DNA of 34,218 nucleotides from JBOFFC01 sp051648405 (GCA_051648405.1 JBOFFC010000044.1:1-34218), one strand, 5' to 3'; shown: positions 25,023 to 33,662, counted from the stretch's first letter. Notes: generated by a model not told the origin, from the letters alone. Numbers and translations are program-made.

Positions 25023-25655
25023 ATGTCCCTACTAAACCTTGAAGCGTTGCGCTCCGCGCCGCTCACCGAGACGCCGTTCAAGCACTCGGTCGTTGAGGGG
25101 TTCGTCGATCCGTCGGCCATGGAGGCCGTGGTGGCGGACTACCCACCCATCGCGCGCGGCGGCAGCTTCCCGCAGAGCGCCGTTCACGGAGGGCCGCTGT
25201 TCGACGCCTTGTGCGCCGAACTGCGGGGGGATTCGCTCCGCGCGGCGATCGCAGAGAAGCTGGGGATCGACCTCGTCGAACGTCCCACAACGTTGACCGT
25301 TCGCGGTCGTTGCCGCCTGAAGGACGGCCAGATCCACCTCGACAGCAAGTCGAAGCTCGTCACCGTGCTGCTGTACCTCAACGAGCCGTGGCAAGCCGAC
25401 GGCGGCCGCTTGCGCCTGCTCCGATCGGGGACAAGCCTCGGCGACGCGTTCGCCGAAGTCTCACCGCACTTCGGCACGCTGCTGGTGTTCCGCAACGGGC
25501 CCAGCGCTTGGCACGGCCACGCCCCGTTCGACGGCGTGCGACGCGTGCTGCAACTGAACTATGTCACCGGCGAAGCGGCCTTGCGCCGCTCGGAACGGCG
25601 GCACGGGCTGTCGGCGCTTTGGAAGCGGCTGAATCCGTTCGTCCGCGCCGCGTGA
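25023..25655 (+). CDS. 2-oxoglutarate/Fe(II)-dependent dioxygenase-like protein
   Basis: A 210-residue cytosolic protein with the jelly-roll signature of Fe(II)/2OG oxygenases. A metal-binding HxD lies in GQIHLDSKSKLVTVLLYLNE (His about 105, Asp about 107). The distal His is in SAWHGHAPFDGVRRV (His about 164 or 166), with an Arg about 8 residues later (about 172-173) for the 2OG carboxylate. GGRLRLLRSG (about 128) fits the connecting strand. This is the pattern of the prolyl-4-hydroxylase-like 2OG-FeII_Oxy_3 group. Members hydroxylate proteins or modify sugars; the substrate here is unknown. An AAAGGA lies ten bases before the ATG. It lies 36 bases after the GT9 gene, so a role in glycan modification is possible but only inferred. 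A MITE-like element follows the stop. Confidence 0.75.
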   Translation: MSLLNLEALRSAPLTETPFKHSVVEGFVDPSAMEAVVADYPPIARGGSFPQSAVHGGPLFDALCAELRGDSLRAAIAEKLGIDLVERPTTLTVRGRCRLKDGQIHLDSKSKLVTVLLYLNEPWQADGGRLRLLRSGTSLGDAFAEVSPHFGTLLVFRNGPSAWHGHAPFDGVRRVLQLNYVTGEAALRRSERRHGLSALWKRLNPFVRAA

Positions 25656-25670
25656 CTGGCCGCGACCGCT

Positions 25671-25823
25671 AGCAGCCTGTTGAAAACGCCGTCGTGGCGT
25701 TCTTCAACCTCGCCAAGCTCACGGCCGAGCCGCTCGCGGCTCGCGAAACCGCGGCGAAAGCGCCACGGTTTCGATATCGCCTCCCTGCGACGATGCAGCC
25801 TGTTGAAAAATCAACAGGCTGCT
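25671..25823. mobile_element. 153-bp MITE-like element between convergent genes
   Basis: Perfect 13-bp terminal inverted repeats, AGCAGCCTGTTGA at 25671-25683 and its complement at 25811-25823. The left word also recurs directly at 25794-25806 (12 of 13), forming with the right end a perfect 12-bp stem and AAAA loop (25795-25822). A second inverted repeat, cgaaaccgcggcg/cgccacggtttcg, lies at about 25744-25774 with one mismatch. No coding capacity. The CAGCCTGTTGAAAA end resembles termini I associate with planctomycete insertion sequences, so it is probably a non-autonomous derivative. It sits 15 bases after the dioxygenase stop and 4 bases before the stop of the opposing gene. Confidence 0.7.
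25795..25822. terminator. Perfect 12-bp hairpin acting as bidirectional terminator
   Basis: GCAGCCTGTTGA-aaaa-TCAACAGGCTGC. The stem is placed between two converging genes. The A-rich loop and the absence of a long T-run make it imperfect as an intrinsic terminator; stem stability supports a termination or RNA-end role. Confidence 0.5.
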
Positions 25824-25827
25824 CGGC

Positions 25828-27204
25828 CTACTGCCACCACCACGAGGTGGACTGCTGGGCGCCCGCTTCGGCGACCGGGGCGAGGCTCGCGACCTCTTTG
25901 GTTTGGTCGGCGATCTGCCAAGGGAAGACCTGCACACCCCCCGAGGCGGTGACGACCCACTGGCGTCCCTTCTTGACGAACGAGGCTTGCGTCGCGACCG
26001 ACTGCGGGGCGTTGTAGCGCTCGAGGTCGAACTTCTCGGCGAGCCACGGGGCCTCGACCTTCGCGACCTGCCACAGGCTTTCCTTCGCCATCAGCGCCGC
26101 GGCGACCGACAGGTCGAGAGCGTTGCGAAGCTGGCCGAAGGCCGAGTCGTGGTCGGCGAGCTCCTCGAATCGCGCGGTCATCATCGCCGCCCACCGTGCG
26201 GCCGGGCCGGTGTTGCCCCCCGCGCCCCGTTCGAGCTTGCCTTGCCCATCGACGAGGTCCTCTTCCGAGAGGCACTTAACCCCTTGGCCGCGGATCTCCC
26301 AAGCCAGCCCCTGCGCGTCGCGGGCGAGCGGCTCGTAGCTGGCGGCGAGCCACCACCGCGGCAGCACGTTCGCACGGAGTGTGCGCGGTTCAACAACGCT
26401 GAGGTAGCTCGGCAAGCCGCCGATCGGGGACGGCTCGAAGCCCATCGCCAGACGCTTCATTCGGAAGTCGGCCGCTACCAGCGAGCGGGCGAAGTGACTC
26501 GACCCCGGGACTCCGGTCACCGAGATCACTTGGCGTCCCAGAGCCTGCTCGAGCTTGCGCGCCGCGCTCTGCGGCCCTTCGGCGGCGGTGAGCTCGCGCT
26601 GCACCGACTGCACGCGGACCAGGCCTTCCGGCGTGGGGTCGATCGAGCAACTGATCCCCGGCCCGTTCGAGCCTTCGGCGGCGCGGAGCGCGACGACGAG
26701 GTCCTCGAGCATCACCACGGGACGCCCCGTCGTGGCGCCCACCGTGTTGCCCAAGGAATCGACCCTCCAGCCCTCGGCCGGGCCGGCGAGGACGATGTCC
26801 CCCGGTTCGCTGCTCCCCTGCTGCGGGGGGTAAACGAGCACGTGCTTAACGCGTAGCAATCCGGCCAAGTAGCGCACCGAGTCGGGGAGCGGTTCGCCCC
26901 GCTTGTTGCAGGACGCGATCTCGGCGTCGAGCTTGCGGAGCGAGACAAAGCGCAAGTCGGTCAGGGGCTCGAGGTCCCCCGGCACCGGGGTCAGGCCGGC
27001 CTGCCAAGTCGCTTGCAGCGCCTCGGCGCCGTCCACGGCGGGCGCCGAGACAACCCCTTCCGCGTCGATGTAAACGCCGCCGACGGCCGGGGCGCGGATC
27101 AGGCCGCCGGCGTCTGCCGCCGGGCCCGCCGCCAGCCCAGCACACACGGCGCCGAGCATTACCAGGGGAAGGCGCATGAAACCGATTCCGAGAGGCTTGG
27201 GCAT
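25828..27204 (-). CDS. Secreted DUF1598 domain protein
   Basis: A 458-residue exported protein of a planctomycete-specific family. I start it at ATG 27204 (MPKPLGIGFMRLPLVMLGAV), with ATG 27177 as an alternative that gives a classical signal peptide; neither has a ribosome binding site. The conserved DUF1598-like core is GVYIDAEGVVSAPAVDG (about 40), then PLTDLRFVSLRKLDAEIASC (about 80-100), LPDSVRYLAGLLRVKHVLVY (about 106-126), GDIVLAGPAEGWRVDSLGNT (about 135-155) and GRPVVMLEDLVVALRAAEGS (about 160-180). A segment VISVTGVPGSSHFARSLVAA with DFRMKRLAMGFEP (about 225-258) follows. No enzyme motif is evident and the function of the family is unknown. It is divergent from the FHA-sigma54 regulator, sharing a 396-bp promoter region. 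Confidence 0.78.
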   Translation of the reverse strand: MPKPLGIGFMRLPLVMLGAVCAGLAAGPAADAGGLIRAPAVGGVYIDAEGVVSAPAVDGAEALQATWQAGLTPVPGDLEPLTDLRFVSLRKLDAEIASCNKRGEPLPDSVRYLAGLLRVKHVLVYPPQQGSSEPGDIVLAGPAEGWRVDSLGNTVGATTGRPVVMLEDLVVALRAAEGSNGPGISCSIDPTPEGLVRVQSVQRELTAAEGPQSAARKLEQALGRQVISVTGVPGSSHFARSLVAADFRMKRLAMGFEPSPIGGLPSYLSVVEPRTLRANVLPRWWLAASYEPLARDAQGLAWEIRGQGVKCLSEEDLVDGQGKLERGAGGNTGPAARWAAMMTARFEELADHDSAFGQLRNALDLSVAAALMAKESLWQVAKVEAPWLAEKFDLERYNAPQSVATQASFVKKGRQWVVTASGGVQVFPWQIADQTKEVASLAPVAEAGAQQSTSWWWQ

Positions 27205-27325
27205 GGCCAAGGGCTTTCCGTCAGGGTCGTTAGGTGGTCGCACACGCCCGGCGGCCTGCCGCCGGCCTTCGGCGGCGCGCCACGTACGGGGCCGCGTACT
27301 GAGCATCGACGCGGGCTAACCTCCG

Positions 27326-27354
27326 AGAATAGTTACTAAGTCGTGACCTATCAA
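27326..27354 (-). promoter_or_regulatory. Candidate promoter of the DUF1598 gene
   Basis: On the minus strand: TTGATA (27354-27349), a 17-bp spacer, TATTCT (27331-27326). It is the closest match to a housekeeping promoter in the window, lying in a local low-G+C patch. The leader would be about 115 bases. Confidence 0.6.
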
Positions 27355-27371
27355 TCGGTTTGGGTCGATTG
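27352..27371. promoter_or_regulatory. Inverted repeat overlapping the DUF1598 promoter
   Basis: CAATCG-gtttgggt-CGATTG. The 6-bp arms with 8-bp spacing would suit a dimeric regulator. It touches the -35 element of the minus-strand promoter and lies over 100 bp from the plus-strand promoter. Inference from position. Confidence 0.35.
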
Positions 27372-27487
27372 GCCGATCAGCGGCGCCCCCGAGCGTTGAT
27401 CCGCATCGACGCGGCCGAACGCGCCGATCGAACCGGGGCCTCGGGCTGTAAACCCTTCCCGCAAAGGACTTTCCGCGCCTTAGTCGC

Positions 27488-27517
27488 TTGCCGACCGGGC
27501 GCCCCGATCCTTACTCT
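27488..27517 (+). promoter_or_regulatory. Candidate promoter of the FHA-sigma54 regulator gene
   Basis: TTGCCG (27488-27493), an 18-bp spacer, TACTCT (27512-27517), about 84 bases before the ATG at 27601. Confidence 0.4.
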
Positions 27518-27600
27518 AGGGGTGTAGCGTTTTGAGACGCCCCGGTCGGGGCGCCGAAAACCCCCTCCGCAACTCGCGACGTGGCCCGCGCGAGCCCCTC

Positions 27601-29790
27601 ATGCAGGCGTCCGACGACTCGACCGCCTACCTCGTGATCCGCGAAGGATCGAAGTGGACCGACGTGTTCCGCCTGCAAGAGGGGGAGTCGGTCACCCTTG
27701 GTCGCGCGCCGACAAACCGCATCGTCCTCAAGGACGAGCGCTGCAGCCGTAACCACGCCGAGGTCTTCCCCGCCAGCGGGAAATGGGTGCTACGCGACCT
27801 CGAAAGCCGCAACGGCACGACGCTCAACGGCGGCCGCGTGACTTCGGACCATACCCTCGCGCCGGGCGATATCATCCGCGTCGGCAGCGTTTGCATGGCG
27901 TTCGTCGATGACCTGACCCAGGCGTTCCCCGACTCGCAAAACGTGCTCCGCGCATCGCAGCCGATCACGGGCTCGACCGACCTGGGCGCCGACGGCGCGG
28001 GGCGACTCACCCCCCTGGGTGCGGCGCTCGAGACGATCCGCGCTCAGGGGAAGCTCGACGACGACGGCTCCGACGACGGCTCGCACGACAGTGCTAGCGT
28101 GTTCGAGCTCGAGCCCAGCGACCCCACGCAGATCACGCACCGCCGCAGACAGAGCAAGTACCTGGCCCCGGGATCGGAACACGACCCCCCGACCTCCGAC
28201 ACGGGGTTCGACCCCAGCGGTTCGCAGCCCAAGGTTGGCCGCGCCGCCGCGATGCTGTGTCGCCTGGCGTTCGAGATGGCGAAGGCCGTCGACGTGCCGT
28301 CGCTCGCCAAGATGGCCCTCGACGGGCTGTTTGAGGGGACCGCCGCCGACGGAGGGGCGATCCTCGTCCGTACCGACGCGCCGATCGACGACCCCAAGGC
28401 CGACCCGCTGCGCGAGGTCGCGACGCGCAGCGACTCGGCGCACCACTACCAACACGTTTCGCGGTTCCTGTACTCGACCGTGCTGCGCGAAGGACAGGGA
28501 GTCCTCGCACGGAACATCATGGACGACAGCCAGCTCGGCGCCCGCGACTCCTCGGGGGACATCCTGGCGTCGAGCGTCCTCTGCGCGCCGATCCGCCACG
28601 ACCCGCGGATGGGGGAACGAGGCCCGCTGGGCCTCGTGCACCTGTACTCGACCGACTCGGGCAAGGCGCTCGACCCCGAGGACCTCGAGTTCACGCTCGC
28701 CGTCGCCGACACCCTCGCGGTCGCCCTGCGCAACCTGGCCCGCCGCGACGCGCTCGCCGAGAACCTCGACAAGGTGCGCGACGAAAACAACCAGCTCCGC
28801 GAGCGCCTCGGCGTGCAGAGCGAGATCATCGGTTCGAGCGAGGCGCTCTACCGCGTCTCGCAGGAAGTCGCCCGTGCTGCCCCGAGTCGCGCGACCGTGC
28901 TAATCCGCGGCGAGAGCGGCGTCGGCAAGGAGCTCGTCGCCCGGGCGGTCCACTTCAGCAGCCCCCGCAACAAGGGCCCCTTCGTCTGCCTGAATTGCGC
29001 GGCGCTCAGCGAGTCGCTGCTCGAGAGCGAGCTGTTCGGACACGAAAAAGGCGCCTTCACCGGAGCGACCGACCGCAAGATCGGCAAGTTCGAGGCGGCC
29101 AGCGGCGGGACGCTGATGCTCGACGAGATCGGCGAGATGAGCCCCTCGATCCAAGCCAAGTTCCTCCGCGTGCTCGAGGGGGCGCCGTTCGAGCGCGTCG
29201 GCGGCAGCAAAGCGATCAAGGTCGACGTCCGCGTGATCGCCGCCACCAACCGCGACCTCGAGCAGAGTGTCGCCGAGGGGGCGTTCCGGCGCGACCTCTA
29301 TTTCCGCCTGCACGTGCTCGAGATCGTCGTCCCGCCGCTCCGCAAGCGGGCCGAGGACATCCCGGCCCTCGCGCAGCACTTCCTCGACCGCTACAACGCC
29401 GAGACGGGACGGCGCATCACGGGCTACAGCACGCGGGCGATGGAGGCGATGCTCACGTACCGCTGGCCGGGGAACGTACGCGAGATGAAGAACGTCGTCG
29501 AGCGCGCCGTGGTCCTCTGCCGCGGCGACGTGATCGAGGTCGATGACCTGGTCCTCTCGACGCTCAAGACTTCAGGCGACACCGAGGCGGGCCAACCGGT
29601 CGGCCGCGCGGGGGTCTACGAGCCGATCTCGCTAGCCGAAGTCGAACGGCGCCACATCCTGGCGACGCTCAAGTCCACGAGCTGGAACAAGAGCCGCTCC
29701 GCCAAGCTGCTGGAGATCGAGCGCTCGACCCTCGACCGCAAGATCCGGCACTACAAGCTGGCGCAAGAGCGGCCGGCGTCGAGCGCTTGA
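27601..29790 (+). CDS. FHA-GAF-AAA+ sigma54-dependent transcriptional activator
   Basis: A 729-residue cytosolic regulator. The FHA domain (about 10-105) has VTLGRAPTNRIVLKDERCSR, NHAEV and SRNGTTLNG, all the phosphothreonine-binding residues. A low-complexity Asp/Ser linker follows, then a GAF domain (about 213-385). The AAA+ domain (about 415-650) has Walker A GESGVGKE (about 437), GAFTGA (about 484), the loop that contacts sigma54, DEIGEMS (about 507), and WPGNVREMKNVVERAVVLCR near 620-640. The C-terminal Fis-type helix-turn-helix (about 680-722) has HILATLKSTSWNKSRSAKLL. There is no receiver domain, so input probably comes from a Ser/Thr kinase via the FHA domain and from a GAF ligand. 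An upstream TTG at 27532 is in frame but unlikely as a start. Targets are unknown; I found no clear sigma54 promoter in the window. Confidence 0.93.
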   Translation: MQASDDSTAYLVIREGSKWTDVFRLQEGESVTLGRAPTNRIVLKDERCSRNHAEVFPASGKWVLRDLESRNGTTLNGGRVTSDHTLAPGDIIRVGSVCMAFVDDLTQAFPDSQNVLRASQPITGSTDLGADGAGRLTPLGAALETIRAQGKLDDDGSDDGSHDSASVFELEPSDPTQITHRRRQSKYLAPGSEHDPPTSDTGFDPSGSQPKVGRAAAMLCRLAFEMAKAVDVPSLAKMALDGLFEGTAADGGAILVRTDAPIDDPKADPLREVATRSDSAHHYQHVSRFLYSTVLREGQGVLARNIMDDSQLGARDSSGDILASSVLCAPIRHDPRMGERGPLGLVHLYSTDSGKALDPEDLEFTLAVADTLAVALRNLARRDALAENLDKVRDENNQLRERLGVQSEIIGSSEALYRVSQEVARAAPSRATVLIRGESGVGKELVARAVHFSSPRNKGPFVCLNCAALSESLLESELFGHEKGAFTGATDRKIGKFEAASGGTLMLDEIGEMSPSIQAKFLRVLEGAPFERVGGSKAIKVDVRVIAATNRDLEQSVAEGAFRRDLYFRLHVLEIVVPPLRKRAEDIPALAQHFLDRYNAETGRRITGYSTRAMEAMLTYRWPGNVREMKNVVERAVVLCRGDVIEVDDLVLSTLKTSGDTEAGQPVGRAGVYEPISLAEVERRHILATLKSTSWNKSRSAKLLEIERSTLDRKIRHYKLAQERPASSA

Positions 29791-29815
29791 GGGGCGCCTC
29801 CGCGAGTTCGAGCGG

Positions 29816-31498
29816 TCAATCCTTCGCCGGCACCGGGACCTTCGCGGCCGTCATCCGGGCGGCCAGCGCCCCGTGCGTAGCGCGGGGGACGCGAAGTTCG
29901 AGGCGCAGCCGGTCCGCGGTGGGCGTTTCCCAGCGCAGCGTCGCGGGGGGCGATGGCGCCATCGGTGGACGGACCGTGCGGCCGACGCTCTGTTCGTGGC
30001 CGATGTCGTCGATGCGCTGTCGCCACGCCACGTACCGCGCGACGTCGATCGCGCCGCCCCCCCCGTCCGTCGGGCCACTCGGATCGCGGATCGTCGCCTC
30101 GCGGCCTTCGGGGAGTGACGACACCAACCACGCGCCGGGCCGTTCCTCGACGACGTCGATCGTGGCCACGCCGTCGGGTCCGTAGAACTTGGCGAGCAGC
30201 TCGGCGAGCCCCTCCGTCGCCGGCCCCCCCGCGCGAGCTCCCGGGCCGGCGAGCGCGACGAGCGCATCGACTTTCATCCGCAGACCACGGCGGTTCTCGC
30301 TCCTGCCGAGGGGGCCGCACTCGATCGTCAGCGGCGCGCCGGCGTGCGACGCCGGGAGCACCGCGTTCCACCGCTTGGCGACCCCACGGACCTCGACGGC
30401 CAGGTCGAAGTCAGGAATGCCCTCCACACGGGCGACTTGATTCGCGACCACGGGGTCGCCGGCGCGGGGCTCGTGGAGTTCGACCCGCGCGACGGTCAGC
30501 TTCGAAGCGAGAGCGATCACGCGTTCGGCGTACGCGGCGTACGCCTTTGGGTCGTAGCGCTCGGCCTCGACCTCGTCCGGCTGGCACTCGGCCGCTGCGA
30601 GCCAGAGCCGTGAGAGCAGCTCGGGGGGCGGGCCCGACCGGAGCTCAGCGATCAGCCCCGCGGGCAAGTTCTGGGGAGGGACGTGACGTCGCGGCGTGTC
30701 GCGTTGCTGATCACCCTCGTCGATCGCCGGTGCGCCGCGCGGCGTGAGCGTTACATCGACGATCAAATCCCCTTCCGGCGTCCCCTCCTCGGCTCGCCGG
30801 ACGAAGATCGCCAGCGAATCGACGCGGGCTGCGAGCTCGCGCATCAGCGGCGCGATCCGCGACGCCTGACGCAGCGCCTCCGCAATGCTCGTCGGCCAGC
30901 GGAGCGGGCCTTTGCGCAGGATCGGGGCGTCGCAGAGCAGCCCGTCGAGCCAGCGCAGGCCTTGACCCGCCACGTGCAAAGTAAGCAGACCCGACCCCTC
31001 GTCCGGCGCTTCGCCTTCGCCCCACTCGAGCAGATCGCCGCCGGCTACCTCAATCGCGAGCCAACCGTCGAGCTGCCGCAGCGCGACCTCGTACGAACCG
31101 ATCGTTGCGAGCCCCCCCCTTGCCGTCGGGTCGCCGCCGAGCGCGCGAATCGCCGCGGCGCCGTCCTCGACGGGGAGCAGCGCGAAGGGCTTCGGCGCCT
31201 CGCCCGATTCGGGGAGTGCAACGCCGATCACGACCTCGCGCTCCGCGAGCGCGAGGCCCGGGGCGAGCGCCGCCAGGGCGCCCTTCACCCCGACGAACTT
31301 CCGCCCCCACGGGGCGAGCAGCTCCCCGGTTCGCCCGTCGAGCGCCGTCGGCGATTCCGCGGCGACAACCGCGAGCCAGCCAGCCGGCAGGCTCTTCCGC
31401 CAGTCCGACGTCGCTTCGCCCGCGGCCGCGGCGCCGATCATCGACGCGGCGCAGAGCCCGACCAGCGCCCGAGATAACGCGCGTTCTGTGCGGGCCAT
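29816..31498 (-). CDS. Secreted protein of unknown function
   Basis: A 560-residue protein with a signal peptide (RALVGLCAASMIGAAAAGEA, cleavage near residues 26-27). The rest is Ala/Leu/Gly-rich alpha/beta sequence without membrane segments. Recognisable only as composition: an early SLPAGWLAVVAAESPTAL, a middle acidic stretch, and a C-terminal part ending LRLELRVPRATHGALAARMT and a short basic tail. I do not recognise a family. The opening (a hydrophobic strand after a secretion signal, then repeated ~90-residue segments) resembles planctomycete DUF3352-like or lipoprotein-type hypothetical proteins, but I cannot confirm this. It starts 10 bases after the transketolase stop, in the same direction, so it is likely in that operon. 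It converges on the sigma54 activator gene with 25 bases between the stops. Confidence 0.7.
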   Translation of the reverse strand: MARTERALSRALVGLCAASMIGAAAAGEATSDWRKSLPAGWLAVVAAESPTALDGRTGELLAPWGRKFVGVKGALAALAPGLALAEREVVIGVALPESGEAPKPFALLPVEDGAAAIRALGGDPTARGGLATIGSYEVALRQLDGWLAIEVAGGDLLEWGEGEAPDEGSGLLTLHVAGQGLRWLDGLLCDAPILRKGPLRWPTSIAEALRQASRIAPLMRELAARVDSLAIFVRRAEEGTPEGDLIVDVTLTPRGAPAIDEGDQQRDTPRRHVPPQNLPAGLIAELRSGPPPELLSRLWLAAAECQPDEVEAERYDPKAYAAYAERVIALASKLTVARVELHEPRAGDPVVANQVARVEGIPDFDLAVEVRGVAKRWNAVLPASHAGAPLTIECGPLGRSENRRGLRMKVDALVALAGPGARAGGPATEGLAELLAKFYGPDGVATIDVVEERPGAWLVSSLPEGREATIRDPSGPTDGGGGAIDVARYVAWRQRIDDIGHEQSVGRTVRPPMAPSPPATLRWETPTADRLRLELRVPRATHGALAARMTAAKVPVPAKD

Positions 31499-31508
31499 TG
31501 ATCGACCG

Positions 31509-33551
31509 TCAGGCGAGGAGCTTCTTGGCCGCCGCGACGACCGCGTCGGTCGTGATGCCGCGGGCGGCGAACACCTGCTCGGCGGGGCCCGAGGCGCCGA
31601 AGTCGGTCATCCCGACAAACGCCCCCGACCAACCGAGGTAACGGTCCCAGCCCTGGCGGATTCCGGCCTCGACCACGACGCGGGCCGTGACCTTCGGCGG
31701 CAGGACCGAGTCGCGGTACGCGGCGTCCTGGCTCTCGAAAAGCTCCATCGACGGCATGCTGACGACACGGCTGGCGACCCCTTCAGCCGTGAGACGCTCG
31801 TACGCCGCGACCGCCAGTTGGAGCTCGCTGCCGGTTGCGATCAGGATCACGGCCGGGTCCCCCGACGCGAGCCCCGCAACGACGTAACCCCCCCGCGCGA
31901 CCCCCTTCGCGGACCCGTACTTTGTGCGGTCGAGGGTCGGCAGGTTCTGTCGCGTGAGGACCAGCGCCGTCGGGCCGCCGGTGCGCTCGACCGCCAAGCG
32001 CCACCCCTCGAGCGCCTCGTTCGCGTCCCCGGGGCGCAGCACGACAAGGCCCGGGATCGCACGGCAGGCGGCGAGCTGCTCGACCGGCTGGTGCGTGGGG
32101 CCGTCTTCGCCGACGCCGATCGAGTCGTGCGTCAGCACGTACACCACCGGCAGCTTCATCAGCGCGCTCAGCCGAAGCGCCGGACGCAGGTAGTCGCTGA
32201 ACACAAAGAACGTCGCCACGTAGGGACGCAGCCCACAGAGGGCGAGCCCGTTGGCGGCCGACGCCATCCCGTGCTCGCGGATCCCAAAGTGGAAGTTGCG
32301 CCCCCCGGGGTTCTCGACCGACAGGTGCCCCGCCCCTTCGAACGGCAGCAGCGTGTTCGTCGAGGGGGCCAAGTCGGCCGACCCGCCGATCAGCCACGGC
32401 AACTCGCCGGCGATCGCCACGAGCGCTTTGCCGGCCGAGGCGCGGGTCGCGATCCCCTTGGCGTCGGCCGGGAATTCGTTGAGCTTCGTGTCCCAGCCCG
32501 CGGGGAGCGTCCCCACCGAGATCGCCCGCAGCTCGGTCGCCTCCTTGGGGTGCTCGGCCTCGTATTTCTCGAACAGGGACTTCCAGGCCGCGCTCGCCGC
32601 GGCGCCGCGCTTGCCGACCGTCCCCTGGAAGTGCTCGTACACGCCGTCGGGGACGTGGAACGTGGCGGCGTCGGCTGGCCAGCCGTACGACTCCTTCGCG
32701 AGTCGGATCTCGTCATCACCCAGCGGCGAGCCGTGGGCGCCCGCGGTGTTGGACTTGTTCGGCGCGCCGTAGCCGATGACGCTCTTGACGACGATCAGCG
32801 TCGGCTTCTTGAGCTCCGAGTGGAACGCGTCGATCGCCTTGCCGAGCGCCGCGAGGTCGTTCGCGTCCGCGACGTGATGCACGGCCCAGCCCAACCCCTC
32901 GAACCGCTTGCCGACGTCCTCGCTGAACGCCAGCTCGGTGCGCCCTTCGATCGTGATCTGGTTGTCGTCGTAGACCCAGCAGAGGTTCGCTAGGCCGAGG
33001 TGGCCGGCGAGCGACGCCGCCTCGCAGGCGACCCCTTCCATCAGGTCGCCGTCGCTCGACTGCACGTAGACGCGGTAGTCGAACAGCCGGTAACCGGGGC
33101 GGTTGTAGCGCGCCGCGAGCCAACGCCCCGCGATCGCCATCCCCACGCTGTTGCCGCAGCCCTGGCCGAGGGGGCCGGTGGTCGTCTCGACGCCCGCCGT
33201 GTGGCCCACTTCGGGGTGCCCCGGCGTGAGGCTGTCGAGCTGACGGAACGCCTTCAGGTCCTCCAGCGTCAGGGCCGGCCGAGCCGACCCCGGCTGCTTC
33301 ACCCCCGCCAGGTGGAGCACCGAGTACAGCAGCATCGACGCGTGACCGCACGACAGCACGTAGCGGTCGCGGTTGGGCCACGCCGGGTCGGCCGGGTCGT
33401 AGCGCAGCACATCGGCCCACAACTTGTACGCTACCGGCGCGAGCGCCATCGGCGTCCCTGGGTGCCCCGAGTTGGCCGCCTGCACGGCGTCCATGCTCAG
33501 GGTGCGGATCGTGTTAATCGCGAGCTGCGTGGTATCGGCGGCGTTGGGCAT
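31509..33551 (-). CDS. tkt: Transketolase
   Basis: A 680-residue cytosolic thiamine-diphosphate enzyme that moves two-carbon units in the pentose-phosphate pathway. The start ATG 33551 gives MPNAADTTQLAINTIRTLSM, the normal beginning, followed by VQAANSGHPGTPMALAPVAY (His and Gly-His motifs, about 22-42). The cofactor-binding part has SSDGDLMEGVACEAAS (about 158) and CWVYDDNQITIEGRTELAF (about 182-200), including the metal-binding Asp and Asn. The pyrimidine domain has FHFGIREHGMASAANGLAL, with the catalytic Glu (about 418-428), and VYVLTHDSIGVGEDGPTHQP (about 466-486). Length and motifs are complete. The frame extends upstream to 33650, but that part covers the promoter. A secreted protein gene follows after 10 bases, an unusual partner for tkt. 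Confidence 0.96.
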   Translation of the reverse strand: MPNAADTTQLAINTIRTLSMDAVQAANSGHPGTPMALAPVAYKLWADVLRYDPADPAWPNRDRYVLSCGHASMLLYSVLHLAGVKQPGSARPALTLEDLKAFRQLDSLTPGHPEVGHTAGVETTTGPLGQGCGNSVGMAIAGRWLAARYNRPGYRLFDYRVYVQSSDGDLMEGVACEAASLAGHLGLANLCWVYDDNQITIEGRTELAFSEDVGKRFEGLGWAVHHVADANDLAALGKAIDAFHSELKKPTLIVVKSVIGYGAPNKSNTAGAHGSPLGDDEIRLAKESYGWPADAATFHVPDGVYEHFQGTVGKRGAAASAAWKSLFEKYEAEHPKEATELRAISVGTLPAGWDTKLNEFPADAKGIATRASAGKALVAIAGELPWLIGGSADLAPSTNTLLPFEGAGHLSVENPGGRNFHFGIREHGMASAANGLALCGLRPYVATFFVFSDYLRPALRLSALMKLPVVYVLTHDSIGVGEDGPTHQPVEQLAACRAIPGLVVLRPGDANEALEGWRLAVERTGGPTALVLTRQNLPTLDRTKYGSAKGVARGGYVVAGLASGDPAVILIATGSELQLAVAAYERLTAEGVASRVVSMPSMELFESQDAAYRDSVLPPKVTARVVVEAGIRQGWDRYLGWSGAFVGMTDFGASGPAEQVFAARGITTDAVVAAAKKLLA

Positions 33552-33620
33552 GCGCGGACCGTTGTGCTGTAAAGGGAAGCGTCGCCAAGGCTTACGCGAC
33601 GCCGCAGAGGGATCGGCCGC

Positions 33621-33650
33621 AGTGTAGGCCGGTCCCGTAGAGGCGGTCAA
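33621..33650 (-). promoter_or_regulatory. Candidate promoter of tkt
   Basis: On the minus strand: TTGACC (33650-33645), an 18-bp spacer, TACACT (33626-33621). Initiation would be near 33614, about 60 bases before the ATG. Good hexamers and spacing. Confidence 0.55.
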
Positions 33651-33662
33651 ACGGGGCCGCAG

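Larger units (their letters stand above)
27205..27600. other. Divergent promoter region of the DUF1598 and regulator genes
   Basis: About 400 bases. It contains a good minus-strand promoter (27326-27354), a plausible plus-strand promoter (27488-27517) and, between them, a 6+8+6 inverted repeat CAATCG...CGATTG at 27352-27371 that overlaps the minus -35 element. The frame of each gene continues into this region but has no coding character there. Confidence 0.55.

Noticed and set aside
31488..32993. A 500-codon plus-strand open frame opposite the transketolase
   Set aside because: Arg-rich shadow of tkt with no recognisable motif; the minus-strand gene is unambiguous.
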